NCBI RefSeq assembly: GCF_016278715.1
Contig: NZ_JADQBH010000268.1
Span: 24,891 to 59,248 of the forward strand
DNA from: Marinilabilia sp.
GTDB lineage: Bacteria; Bacteroidota; Bacteroidia; Bacteroidales; Marinilabiliaceae
Reading direction: 5' to 3'
Length of the DNA stretch: 34,358 bases
In this document: one piece after another, positions 15,533 to 24,151 of the stretch
Numbering within the stretch: position 1 is the stretch's first letter
How the letters are laid out: every line of letters begins with the position of its first letter
Made by a program: the position numbers and the translations under genes
Notes under the pieces: generated by a model
Told to the model about the DNA's origin: nothing
Database searches by the model: none
Seen by the model: the letters and a program-made list of their open reading frames with translations, nothing else

Positions 15533-18244
15533 ATGAGTGAGAAGCGTGTTTACACATTTGGAAACGGAGAAGCCGAGGGTAGAACCGATATGAAGGAGCT
15601 CCTTGGGGGTAAGGGAGCCAACCTGGCAGAGATGAACCTTATTGGAGTGCCGGTACCTCCCGGTTTTACTATCACGACTGATGTTTGTACTGAGTACAAT
15701 GAGTTGGGACATGACAAGGTGGTGTCACTTCTGAAAGACGAAGTTGAGAAGGCTATTGCTCAGGTAGAAGCGCAAACCGGAACAAAGTTTGGCGACAAGG
15801 AAAATCCTTTATTGGTTTCTGTACGTTCAGGTGCCCGGGCTTCAATGCCTGGTATGATGGATACCATCCTGAACCTGGGACTGAACGATGAAGTTGTGGA
15901 AGGAATGGCCAAAAAGAGCGGAAATCCCCGATTTGCCTGGGATTCATATCGCCGTTTTATCCAGATGTATGGTGACGTGGTGATGGGTCTTAAGCCTGAA
16001 TCAAAAGAAGATTCAGATCCTTTTGAGGAAATCATGGAAAAAGTGAAGGAAGAAAAAGGTATCGAACTGGATACTCAATTCACTGTGGATGACCTGAAAA
16101 GTCTTGTTCAGAAGTTTAAAGCTGCAGTTAAAAAACGTACCGGCAAAGATTTTCCTGTTGATGCTTATGAACAGTTGTGGGGAGCAGTAGCTGCCGTATT
16201 CGACAGCTGGACCAACAGCCGTGCTGTATATTATCGCCGTCTGAATGGTATTCCTGATGAATGGGGTACTGCGGTGAATGTTCAGGCTATGGTATTTGGA
16301 AACATGGGTGATTCATCTGCAACTGGTGTTGCATTTACCCGTGATGCCGCCACCGGAGAGAATATTTTCAACGGTGAATATCTGATCAATGCTCAGGGAG
16401 AAGACGTGGTGGCTGGTATCCGTACACCTCAGGAAATTACTTTGGAAGGAAGTAAACGTTGGGCCAAACTTCAGGGTATTTCTGAAGAGGAACGCGCAAG
16501 CAAATTCCCTTCACTGGAGGAAACCATGCCAAAGCTTTTCAAGGAATTGTTTGAAGTTCAGAAAAAGCTTGAAAATCACTATAAGGATATGCAGGATCTT
16601 GAGTTTACCATTCAGGAAGGAAAACTCTGGTTGTTGCAAACCCGTAACGGAAAACGTACCGGTGCTGCTATGGTGAAAATTGCCATGGATATGTATCGTG
16701 ACAAATTCATTGATGAAAAAACTGCTTTACTGCGCCTCGAACCCGGTAAGCTTGATGAATTGCTTCACCCGGTATTTGATTCAACGGCCATTCGTTCAGC
16801 CAAAGTATTGGCCAAAGGGTTGCCTGCATCTCCAGGTGCCGCAACCGGACAAGTCGTTTTCTTTGCCGATGAGGCAACTAAATTTGAGCAGGCTATTTTG
16901 GTGCGTACCGAGACTTCTCCTGAAGACCTCGAGGGTATGAACGTGGCCCGTGGTATTTTGACCGCCCGTGGGGGTATGACCTCACATGCTGCCGTAGTTG
17001 CCCGTGGTATGGGTAAATGCTGTGTGTCAGGTGCCGGTTCTGTAAAACTCGATTACCGAGCACGTACCATGACTATTGATGGTAAGGTTTATCACGAAGG
17101 TGACTGGATTTCTTTGAACGGCTCTACCGGTGAAGTTTACGAAGGTAAAGTGTTGACGCGTAAACCTGATATGAGCGGTGATTTTGCACTTATAATGGAT
17201 TTGTCGGACAAGTTTGCAAAAATGAGTGTACGTACCAATGCAGATTCTCCCAATGATGCGAAAGTAGCCAGTGATTTTGGTGCCAAGGGTATCGGCCTTT
17301 GCCGGACTGAACACATGTTCTTCGAAGGTGCGCGTATCAAGGCTATGCGTGAGATGATTCTTTCCTCAACCGTAGAAGGACGTAAAAAAGCACTTGCCAA
17401 GTTACTTCCTTATCAGCGCGAAGACTTCGAGGGTATCTTTGAAGCGATGGCCGGATATGGTGTTACTGTTCGTTTGCTTGATCCGCCATTGCACGAGTTT
17501 GTGCCTCATCAGCAGGCTACTCAGAAAGCACTGGCCGAAGAAATGGGAGTGCCCATCGAACAAATTCGCAACACTGTTGCCGATTTGGAAGAGTTCAACC
17601 CCATGTTGCGACATCGTGGTTGCCGCTTGGGAATCACTTATCCCGAGATTACCGAAATGCAGGCACGCGCTATTATCGAGGCTGCCCTTAATTTGAAGAA
17701 AAAAGGCGTTGATGCCCGTCCTGAAATTATGGTGCCGCTGATTGGAACTCTTAAAGAGTTCAAGATGCAGGCTGATATTATTCGTGAGACTGCAGAAACT
17801 GTATTTAAGGAGCGTGGTGATAAAATTGACTACCTGGTAGGTACCATGATTGAAATTCCACGTGCTGCACTAACTGCTGACCTGATTGCAGCGGAAGCAG
17901 ACTTCTTTTCCTTTGGAACCAACGACCTTACACAGATGACTTTTGGTTATTCTCGTGATGATGCCGGAAAATTCCTGCCTATTTATCTTGAGAAGGGTGT
18001 TCTGAAAGATGATCCTTTCCAGGTTTTGGATCAGGAAGGTGTAGGCCAGTTGGTGGAGGTGGGAACCAAGCGCGGGCGTAGTGTTAAAAGCGATCTGAAA
18101 GTAGGTATCTGTGGTGAGCACGGAGGTGAACCTTCTTCAGTTGAGTTCTGCCATCGCACCGGAATGGACTATGTAAGTTGTTCGCCTTATCGTGTGCCTA
18201 TTGCACGTTTGGCTGCTGCTCAGGCTGCTGCCCGGGAGCAATAA
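15533..18244 (+). CDS. ppdK: Pyruvate, phosphate dikinase
   Basis: PPDK interconverts pyruvate + ATP + Pi and PEP + AMP + PPi in the cytosol. The 903-residue length is normal. The N-terminal ATP-grasp domain opens with KELLGGKGANLAEM and PVPPGFTIT, and contains SVRSGARASMPGMMDTILNLG near 103-123. The central phosphohistidine domain carries GGMTSHAAVVARGMGK, with the swivelling His at residue 485. The C-terminal PEP-binding barrel has GIGLCRTEHMFF, the FGTNDLTQMTFGYSRDD metal/PEP site and GICGEHGG with the catalytic Cys at 860. All key residues are present. It lies two genes from nifJ, matching the PPi-dependent pyruvate metabolism of anaerobes: it can form pyruvate in glycolysis or PEP in gluconeogenesis. 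It is monocistronic, with a terminator after it. Confidence 0.98.
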   Translation: MSEKRVYTFGNGEAEGRTDMKELLGGKGANLAEMNLIGVPVPPGFTITTDVCTEYNELGHDKVVSLLKDEVEKAIAQVEAQTGTKFGDKENPLLVSVRSGARASMPGMMDTILNLGLNDEVVEGMAKKSGNPRFAWDSYRRFIQMYGDVVMGLKPESKEDSDPFEEIMEKVKEEKGIELDTQFTVDDLKSLVQKFKAAVKKRTGKDFPVDAYEQLWGAVAAVFDSWTNSRAVYYRRLNGIPDEWGTAVNVQAMVFGNMGDSSATGVAFTRDAATGENIFNGEYLINAQGEDVVAGIRTPQEITLEGSKRWAKLQGISEEERASKFPSLEETMPKLFKELFEVQKKLENHYKDMQDLEFTIQEGKLWLLQTRNGKRTGAAMVKIAMDMYRDKFIDEKTALLRLEPGKLDELLHPVFDSTAIRSAKVLAKGLPASPGAATGQVVFFADEATKFEQAILVRTETSPEDLEGMNVARGILTARGGMTSHAAVVARGMGKCCVSGAGSVKLDYRARTMTIDGKVYHEGDWISLNGSTGEVYEGKVLTRKPDMSGDFALIMDLSDKFAKMSVRTNADSPNDAKVASDFGAKGIGLCRTEHMFFEGARIKAMREMILSSTVEGRKKALAKLLPYQREDFEGIFEAMAGYGVTVRLLDPPLHEFVPHQQATQKALAEEMGVPIEQIRNTVADLEEFNPMLRHRGCRLGITYPEITEMQARAIIEAALNLKKKGVDARPEIMVPLIGTLKEFKMQADIIRETAETVFKERGDKIDYLVGTMIEIPRAALTADLIAAEADFFSFGTNDLTQMTFGYSRDDAGKFLPIYLEKGVLKDDPFQVLDQEGVGQLVEVGTKRGRSVKSDLKVGICGEHGGEPSSVEFCHRTGMDYVSCSPYRVPIARLAAAQAAAREQ

Positions 18245-18268
18245 CCAACTTGTTAATATCTTATTTAG

Positions 18269-18300
18269 AAAGCGGGAGCCGGGTGGTTCCCGCTTTTTTT
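18269..18300 (+). terminator. Terminator of ppdK
   Basis: AAAGCGGGA and TCCCGCTTT pair perfectly around a 10-base loop and end in a T-run. It is 24 bases after the ppdK stop. Confidence 0.88.
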
Positions 18301-18302
18301 GT

Positions 18303-18310
18303 TAATTTTG
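18303..18310 (+). promoter_or_regulatory. Candidate -7 box of ruvX
   Basis: TAATTTTG matches TAnnTTTG exactly, directly after the ppdK terminator and 20 bases before the GTG start. The -33 region would fall inside the terminator stem and has no TTG. Confidence 0.35.
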
Positions 18311-18330
18311 CACCAGAAAAATAATAAATT

Positions 18331-18762
18331 GTGGGAAGAATCCTCGCTTTCGATTACGGGAAAAAGAAAATAGGAGTGGCAGTAACTGATCCTTTACAGA
18401 TAATTGCCAATGGACTGGATACCATACCATCGGCAAAAATCTATTCTTTTCTGGAAGAATATCTGGCCAAAGAGGAGGTGGAGGCTTTTGTGGTTGGCCA
18501 TGCCACTAAAGATTCGGGAGAAGATTCTGATTCCATGAAGCAAATCAGACCCTTTGTACGCTCCCTGCAAAACAAATATCCGCATGTTCCTGTTCACATG
18601 GTGGATGAGCGATATACCAGTAAAATGGCATTTCAGACCATGATTGATGCAGGCCTGAGTAAAAAGAAACGACAGAATAAAATGCTGGTGGACAAAATCA
18701 GTGCAACCATTATTCTTCAGACTTATCTGGAAGAAAATAATAATGGAGGAAGTCTTGGCTGA
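18331..18762 (+). CDS. ruvX: RuvX/YqgF family Holliday junction resolvase-like nuclease
   Basis: This is a 143-residue RNase H-fold protein of the YqgF/RuvX family, implicated in pre-16S rRNA 5'-end processing and proposed as a Holliday junction resolvase. The N-terminal strand carries the catalytic Asp in ILAFDYGKKKIGVAVTD. The middle has VVGHATKDSGEDSD, and the VDERYTSKMA block holds the second conserved acidic residue. The C-terminal end KKRQNKMLVDKISATIILQTYLE includes the last conserved Asp. Length is normal. Translation starts at GTG (18331), the only start that keeps the conserved N-terminal strand. It precedes def by about 220 bases, a pairing seen in many Bacteroidota, but a separate def transcript is possible. 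Confidence 0.92.
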   Translation: MGRILAFDYGKKKIGVAVTDPLQIIANGLDTIPSAKIYSFLEEYLAKEEVEAFVVGHATKDSGEDSDSMKQIRPFVRSLQNKYPHVPVHMVDERYTSKMAFQTMIDAGLSKKKRQNKMLVDKISATIILQTYLEENNNGGSLG

Positions 18763-18907
18763 AGGAGCAAAGGGCATGGAGCAAAGAGCAACGGGTGAAA
18801 AACTGTGATCTTTTGAACGCTTAGCTGGAAGCACAAGGCGAGCTAGTTGAAGGGGTTCAATGTTTTGGGTTCAAAGGGCGGGTATAATTCTTTCAAAATA
18901 TGAGATT

Positions 18908-18932
18908 AGCACCCGTGCTTTAGCGGGTGGCT
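18908..18932. repeat. Palindromic intergenic element between ruvX and def
   Basis: ACCCG (18911-18915) and CGGGT (18924-18928) pair, flanked by AGC and GGCT that extend the stem with one bulge. There is no following T-run. It looks like a short dispersed palindrome rather than a terminator, but no second copy is in the window. Confidence 0.3.
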
Positions 18933-18981
18933 CAAAGCCCCCCTCCCTAAAAAAACAATAAAAACAAACAAATAACAAAAA

Positions 18982-19539
18982 ATGATATATCCTGTAGTAG
19001 TTTACGGGCATCCTGTGTTGAGGAAAGAAGCTGAAGATTTCATGCCCGATGAAAAAGAGGGTTTCCAACAGTTGATTGATGATATGTTTGAAACCATGTA
19101 TAAAGCCGAAGGAATAGGCTTGGCAGGCCCTCAGATTGGCTTATCGAAACGGATTTTTGTAATTGATGCAACTCCTCTTGGCAAGGATATGCCCGAGTTG
19201 GCCGATTTTAAAAAGGTATTTATAAACGCGCACATTGTAGAACGTGATGGGGATAAAGTTTCAGACAGTGAAGGTTGTTTGAGTTTACCCGGTATTAGTG
19301 AGGATGTTGGCCGTCTTTCCCGGATCCGGATTCAATATGTGGACGCTGAATTTACTGAGCATGATGAAGTTTATGAAGGTTGGGCCGCACGTGTTATTCA
19401 GCATGAGTATGACCATATTGATGGAATCCTTTTTGTAGATCATCTGGCCCCTCTGAAAAAAAGGCTGCTGAAAGGGAAACTGAATGCCATTAGTAAAGGG
19501 AAAGTGGATGTGAGTTACAGAATAAAATTGCCCAGATAG
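18982..19539 (+). CDS. def: Peptide deformylase
   Basis: Def removes the N-formyl group from the initiator Met of new proteins, using a bound metal. The 185-residue protein has the three family motifs: GIGLAGPQIGL near residue 41, EGCLSLPG with the metal-binding Cys at 99, and QHEYDHIDG with the HExxH-type ligands His141 and His145 and catalytic Glu142. These are all intact. The start ATG at 18982 gives MIYPVVVYGHPVLR, the normal N-terminus. The start region is A-rich without a clear Shine-Dalgarno site, which is common in this phylum. Upstream is ruvX on the same strand. Confidence 0.97.
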   Translation: MIYPVVVYGHPVLRKEAEDFMPDEKEGFQQLIDDMFETMYKAEGIGLAGPQIGLSKRIFVIDATPLGKDMPELADFKKVFINAHIVERDGDKVSDSEGCLSLPGISEDVGRLSRIRIQYVDAEFTEHDEVYEGWAARVIQHEYDHIDGILFVDHLAPLKKRLLKGKLNAISKGKVDVSYRIKLPR

Positions 19540-19732
19540 TATTCTTGGCGAATCAATATAAAAGGTCTTTTAACACAATAGTCCGTTAAAAAAAAGCTTA
19601 AACGCAGAGAGGCAATGACGCAAAGTTTTTATTATGAGTGAGTAGTGCTCTGTTTGTCTGGTTCTTTAATTGATTGATTATCAACTGTTTTTAAAAGCTT
19701 AACGGAGTATTGCTTTAAGACATATAAGAAAT

Positions 19733-19767
19733 AACCATCGGAGAGAGAATTCCGGTGGTTTTTTTTT
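19733..19767 (+). terminator. Terminator downstream of def
   Basis: AACCATCGG and CCGGTGGTT pair (one G-U pair) around a 10-base loop, with a run of T's after. It is about 190 bases after the def stop; no gene is seen between. Confidence 0.75.
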
Positions 19768-20147
19768 GCTTTGGAGCGTCTTTTTGTTTAAGTTTTTTTT
19801 GATTGCCCCAATATGTTGAAAAATGTGCGTCTTTGATTGATGATTTTCAGTCCTTATTTTTTTTTTAAACCTCCACTAAATGCTCTATTGGGTTTCTCAA
19901 TGGTAAAATAAATTCTTCTGGTGCTATTTTTATATTATCGGTATAGTTGAATGTTTAGAATGAGAAGCAAGTGTCCGGTATTGGTAAAGAATAGAAACAC
20001 ATTCTGCAATACTGCCTGGTATTTGTGTGAAGGAGCAATTATTGATTGTTTTTGTTGAGAAAATGCTATGTTTATCATTGTTATTGCCTTGCATACAGAA
20101 AAATACAATAAATCGGTAAAATAGTATCAATATTTATTTTCAAAGCT
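19768..20147. other. AT-rich region upstream of the GH2 gene
   Basis: No gene is supported in this stretch. A near-consensus promoter, TTG (20043-20045), 21-base spacer, TATGTTTA (20067-20074, one mismatch), is the best candidate for the GH2 gene and would give a leader of about 65 nt. The stretch between def and the terminator (19540-19732) is also empty apart from a short CGCAGAGAGGCAATGACGCA tract. Confidence 0.35.
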
Positions 20148-23111
20148 ATGCGTTACACATTTTTTAGAAATTCAGGAGCGGTTTCTTTCTCTCTTTTAAT
20201 GTTTTCTTCCCTTTTTACCGGCTGTTTGGCAAAAGTTGGCCCGGAGCCGGTAACCCCCTCTAATAATGAAACCGTTGTAACCAATACGCCAGTGTTAGCG
20301 TGGGTTCCTGTGGAGTGCGACTGGCAGGAGGTTTGGATCAACGGAGTTATGATGGATTCACTGGGAGCCAAAGTCAATACTTATGTTCCTTTTGCTTTAT
20401 CGTTTGGTGAGAATGAATGGCAGATTATGGCTATGAAAGGAGAAAACCGAACCGAAGGTAAAAAGACAGCCTTTATTGTAGACGACCAGCCATTAATCAA
20501 ACTCCCGGAAAACTCGCAACTGTTGCGCTACCGATGGTCTGTGAAATCATCAGCATTGGTTGGTGTCGGAGGGAAGAAACTCTCATCAGGAGATGTAGGC
20601 ACGGATGGTTGGCATTCTACTTCTTTACCGGCTACGGTATTGACGGTTCTGGTGCGTAACGGCGTTTATCCCAATCCCTATATTGCGAAAAACAACATGC
20701 TGATTCCCGACATGAATACTGATTTTAATGAAAAATACGACTTGTTGAAGTATAGTCATATCGATGGTGAGAATCCCTGGAAAGCCCCCTATTGGTATGT
20801 TACTTCCTTTGAATTTGAAAGGAAGAAAGAAAATCAGCAGGTGTGGCTCAACTTTAACGAGTTAAATTATCGTGCTGAATTGTGGCTTAATGGCAAGTTA
20901 TTGGCAGATTCTTCACAGATGGTTGGAATGGAACGTCAGTTTCGTTTTGAGGTTACCGATCTGCTAAAAACCGACAGGGAAAACCATCTGGCAGTTGCTG
21001 TTTTTCCTGTTGATGTTCCCGGCGAGCCAGGTGTTCCACCTCTTGAACCATTTGGTGACCCGGGAGTGAATATGGGCGATGGGATGATTGGAAAAAACTA
21101 TACCAAGTGGGATGCCTTGGGCTGGGACTGGCAGCCGGCTGTGAGAGACCGTGATATGGGTATTACCGAAGATGTTTTTCTTTCTTTTACCGATGAGGTG
21201 GAACTTCAGGATGTTTATATCACTTCTGATCTCCATCTTCCGAAAGCAGATTATGCTGATATGGTGATATCTGCGAACCTGGTGAATCATTCTTCAAATA
21301 TGAAAGAGGGAAACCTGACTGGAAAAGTAATCTTTGAAACAGATACCATCAAATTCAGTATTCCTTTTGTGCTGGTCGGTGAGGAGACCAAATATTTGGA
21401 ATTGACTAAGAAGGAAGTGAAACAGTTACGAATTCAGGACCCTCAATTATGGATGCCGGTTGGCTATGGAGATCCTCATCTTTATGAAGTGAATCTTACT
21501 GCAAAGACCAGCGGCGGTGATATTTCCAGTGTTACTGAACACCACGGAGTCCGTGAGATCGCGTCGCGCGTGGAGGATAGCCGAATTTTTACCATCAACG
21601 GGCAGGATATCTTCCTGAAAGGAGGTAACTGGGTGATTGACATGATGCTGAACTGGACTTCCTCCCGTTATGAAGAGGAGATATTGCTTACAAAAAATGC
21701 CAATCTCAACGTATTGAGAGTGTGGGGACCTACAGGTGTGCCTCCGAAAGCTTTTTTTGAAGCTGCTGACAAAAATGGAATTCTAATTTGGCAGGATTTT
21801 CTAAACGATTATTGGGGCACTTTTAAGAATACCCCCGGATATCAGCCCGAAAAAGATTTGTTCAAAACCATCTCAACAGGGATTGTGAAGCGATATCGCA
21901 ATCATCCAGCTCTGTTTATGTGGTGCGGTGGTAACGAGGGTGTTAATCCACGTGAAAGTCTTCTAGTTAACGAGGTGCTGGCCAATTTCGACAACCGGTC
22001 AAGTCGCTTTTTCCTGAAGACCTCCAATGGCGACGGATTACACGGTGGCGGTCCTTATCATTCTATCAGACCGGAGGAGTTTTTTACGCATCCCAAATTA
22101 CATGGTTACAGTAGTGAAATTGGCGCCAGCGGGGTTCCGGTTATTGAGAGTGTTCGGAGATTTATCCCTGAAATTGGTCAGGACAAGAACCTGAAAACTT
22201 ATCCTGTTGATGGAACCTGGGCCTATCACGATGCAGCAAATTTTCCAGGACAGGACTCTCGAAAATTTACAGCTCTCGATAATATAATAAGAAATGATTA
22301 TGGCGGGCCTGAGACCACCAATCAGGAAGGCGTGGAAAGCTATTTTGCGAAGGCACAATTACAGAACTATTCGGCTTACCAGGCTGCAATAAGTGCTATT
22401 GGCATCCAGATGTGGGATAATTCTACCGGAATGTTGTTATGGAAGTCCAACTCCAGTTGGCCCAGTTTGGTGTGGCAGTTATACGACTGGTATGAGCAGG
22501 CGCATGCTGGATACTATTCAGCTAAAAAGGCTTTTGCATCTTTCAATGTTCAGTTGAACAGGGCCACGGGCGAGGTGTTTGTGGTAAATGCAACATCGCA
22601 GTCGAGAGGTGAGGTTCTTATTTCTGCTGATGGTTATGATGCTTCAATGAAGGAGGTCTGGAAAATAGTTGAGGGAGTGAATGTTTTGCAATCCTCATCC
22701 ATTAACACGGGCATTATTCTGCCTGAGGTGGAGGACCTGGTCTTTGTGAAACTTACAGTGACCGATGCAGATGGGAATCTTCTAACCGATAATATTTACT
22801 GGTTACATCCTAAAAATGATTTTACATCACTTTCAGAAATAGAAGCACCGGAGTTGAAAGCTGACTTATTAAAAGTAGATGATCAACCTGATAAGTATGA
22901 GGTTAACGTTGAGAACAAAGGTCCATCAATTGCCTTGCTTGTCCAGATGAAGTTGATTGATAGCCGTAGTGGACATGAAATATTACCGGCCCTGTGGAGC
23001 GATAATTTCGTGACCTTATTGCCGGGCGAATCCGGCAGCTATCAGGTTGAATTTCCCCGCGGGCTGAACAGGGGGGATTTGGAGTTAATCGTTGAGCCTT
23101 TTAATAGGTGA
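20148..23111 (+). CDS. Glycoside hydrolase family 2 lipoprotein (exo-glucosaminidase/mannosidase-like)
   Basis: The 987-residue protein begins with a lipoprotein signal peptide with lipobox LFTGC (Cys26), so it is probably anchored in the outer or inner membrane facing the periplasm or cell surface. Residues about 35-115 look like a fibronectin-III/Ig-type beta domain (TPVLAWVPVECDWQEVWING). The GH2 sugar-binding domain follows (VWLNFNELNYRAELWLNGKLL near 227-247). The TIM barrel has NLNVLRVWGPTG, the acid/base Glu597 in WCGGNEGVNP and a probable nucleophile Glu657 in YSSEIGASG. Ig-like domains close the protein. The arrangement suits exo-beta-glucosaminidases and beta-mannosidase-type GH2 enzymes; substrate cannot be fixed from sequence. 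It is preceded and followed by terminators, so it is separate from the polysaccharide operon. Confidence 0.88.
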   Translation: MRYTFFRNSGAVSFSLLMFSSLFTGCLAKVGPEPVTPSNNETVVTNTPVLAWVPVECDWQEVWINGVMMDSLGAKVNTYVPFALSFGENEWQIMAMKGENRTEGKKTAFIVDDQPLIKLPENSQLLRYRWSVKSSALVGVGGKKLSSGDVGTDGWHSTSLPATVLTVLVRNGVYPNPYIAKNNMLIPDMNTDFNEKYDLLKYSHIDGENPWKAPYWYVTSFEFERKKENQQVWLNFNELNYRAELWLNGKLLADSSQMVGMERQFRFEVTDLLKTDRENHLAVAVFPVDVPGEPGVPPLEPFGDPGVNMGDGMIGKNYTKWDALGWDWQPAVRDRDMGITEDVFLSFTDEVELQDVYITSDLHLPKADYADMVISANLVNHSSNMKEGNLTGKVIFETDTIKFSIPFVLVGEETKYLELTKKEVKQLRIQDPQLWMPVGYGDPHLYEVNLTAKTSGGDISSVTEHHGVREIASRVEDSRIFTINGQDIFLKGGNWVIDMMLNWTSSRYEEEILLTKNANLNVLRVWGPTGVPPKAFFEAADKNGILIWQDFLNDYWGTFKNTPGYQPEKDLFKTISTGIVKRYRNHPALFMWCGGNEGVNPRESLLVNEVLANFDNRSSRFFLKTSNGDGLHGGGPYHSIRPEEFFTHPKLHGYSSEIGASGVPVIESVRRFIPEIGQDKNLKTYPVDGTWAYHDAANFPGQDSRKFTALDNIIRNDYGGPETTNQEGVESYFAKAQLQNYSAYQAAISAIGIQMWDNSTGMLLWKSNSSWPSLVWQLYDWYEQAHAGYYSAKKAFASFNVQLNRATGEVFVVNATSQSRGEVLISADGYDASMKEVWKIVEGVNVLQSSSINTGIILPEVEDLVFVKLTVTDADGNLLTDNIYWLHPKNDFTSLSEIEAPELKADLLKVDDQPDKYEVNVENKGPSIALLVQMKLIDSRSGHEILPALWSDNFVTLLPGESGSYQVEFPRGLNRGDLELIVEPFNR

Positions 23112-23180
23112 TCAGGAGAATTAAGGATTTATTTATCCATTATTAGAAATCCTTCGTCCTGTAAGGGCCTGTATTTGTCA

Positions 23181-23227
23181 AATGCTGTGTTTTACAGAAA
23201 ATAGCTGTATTGCACGGCATTTTTTTA
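23181..23227 (+). terminator. Terminator of the GH2 gene
   Basis: AATGCTGTG and CACGGCATT pair (one G-U), with an inner TACAG/CTGTA stem, then seven T's. It insulates the GH2 gene from the polysaccharide locus. Confidence 0.8.
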
Positions 23228-23324
23228 TATAAGGTTTTGGCTAATAGTGTTTAGGGGTAAGGCCTGAAAGAAAAAAAGGTAATGGAATATCCGTTTTTAT
23301 GATTACTCACCAATAAAAATGCGA

Positions 23325-23356
23325 TTGACATTCTCCTTTTATTGGGCCTAATTTTG
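23325..23356 (+). promoter_or_regulatory. Promoter of the exopolysaccharide operon
   Basis: TTG (23325-23327), a 21-base spacer and TAATTTTG (23349-23356) match the Bacteroidota pattern exactly. The transcript would start near 23363, with a leader under 20 nt before the Wza-like ATG at 23381. The leader is too short for a UpxY-type antitermination region. Confidence 0.6.
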
Positions 23357-23380
23357 TGCTAAACAAAGAGAGAAGAGATA

Positions 23381-24151
23381 ATGAAAAAAATAACTATTTG
23401 GGCCATGTGGATAATTTTTCTTTCCGGCTGCATGACTACCAATAAAATGGTATATGTTCAAGAAGAAAGTCATAACAGAGACCTGGGGCATGAATTTGTC
23501 AATGAACAGAAAAGAGCATTAATTCAGACCTTCGATGAATTGTATGTGAATGTAAGCAGTTTCAACGAAGAGAGTCCTGATTTAATATCTTCAGGAGAGA
23601 TTAGAATGGGAGGGCGTACCACCACCGACTATTCTCTAATTTCCTATCAGGTGGATGAAAACGGGAACATAGACATGCCATTGCTTGGTCAGGTTCATGT
23701 GGCCGGAAAAACTGTTGATGAAGTGGCTGCCGAAATGCAGGAGGAGCTGAAAAGCTATTTTTATTCTCCATCGGTCAAAGTTTCTTTTGTGAATAAGAAT
23801 GTTACCGTCATTGGCCAGGTGAGCAACCCCGGAAGGTATTATTACTCCGGAGAAAACATCAACATTTTTCAGGCGCTGGGCCTGGCCGGAGATATTCAGG
23901 AATATGGCAACCGGGAGAAGGTAGTTATTGTTCGGGAACGCAATGGGCGTATCCATAAAAATAGTGTCGACCTCACCAATAAAAACCTTTTCATCTCCGA
24001 TTTTTACTATCTGAAATCGGGCGATGTGGTTTATGTAGAGCCCATGAATCGACGCATTTGGGGAATTAACCAGGTGCCTTTTTCTCTTATCCTGTCGGCT
24101 GCAACAACTTCGCTACTCATATTCGATTACATAAGGAGGAATGAATTATGA
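23381..24151 (+). CDS. Wza-like polysaccharide export lipoprotein
   Basis: This 256-residue outer-membrane lipoprotein forms the export channel for capsule or exopolysaccharide. It has a signal peptide with lipobox LSGC (Cys17), then a Poly_export domain (about 75-145: YQVDENGNIDMPLLGQVHVA, AAEMQEELKSYFYSPSVKV) and an SLBB domain (about 145-225: VTVIGQVSNPGRYYY, LKSGDVVYVEP). The C-terminal hydrophobic stretch near 235-250 (PFSLILSAATTSLLIF) is typical of the Bacteroidota form. It is the first gene of the operon; its stop overlaps the Wzc-like start by four bases (ATGA), implying translational coupling. Confidence 0.93.
   Translation: MKKITIWAMWIIFLSGCMTTNKMVYVQEESHNRDLGHEFVNEQKRALIQTFDELYVNVSSFNEESPDLISSGEIRMGGRTTTDYSLISYQVDENGNIDMPLLGQVHVAGKTVDEVAAEMQEELKSYFYSPSVKVSFVNKNVTVIGQVSNPGRYYYSGENINIFQALGLAGDIQEYGNREKVVIVRERNGRIHKNSVDLTNKNLFISDFYYLKSGDVVYVEPMNRRIWGINQVPFSLILSAATTSLLIFDYIRRNEL

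Noticed and set aside
18871..19068. Minus-strand open frame containing GGFEPPAKARVLISY
   Set aside because: It is the translation of the palindromic intergenic element and overlaps the start of def on the other strand.
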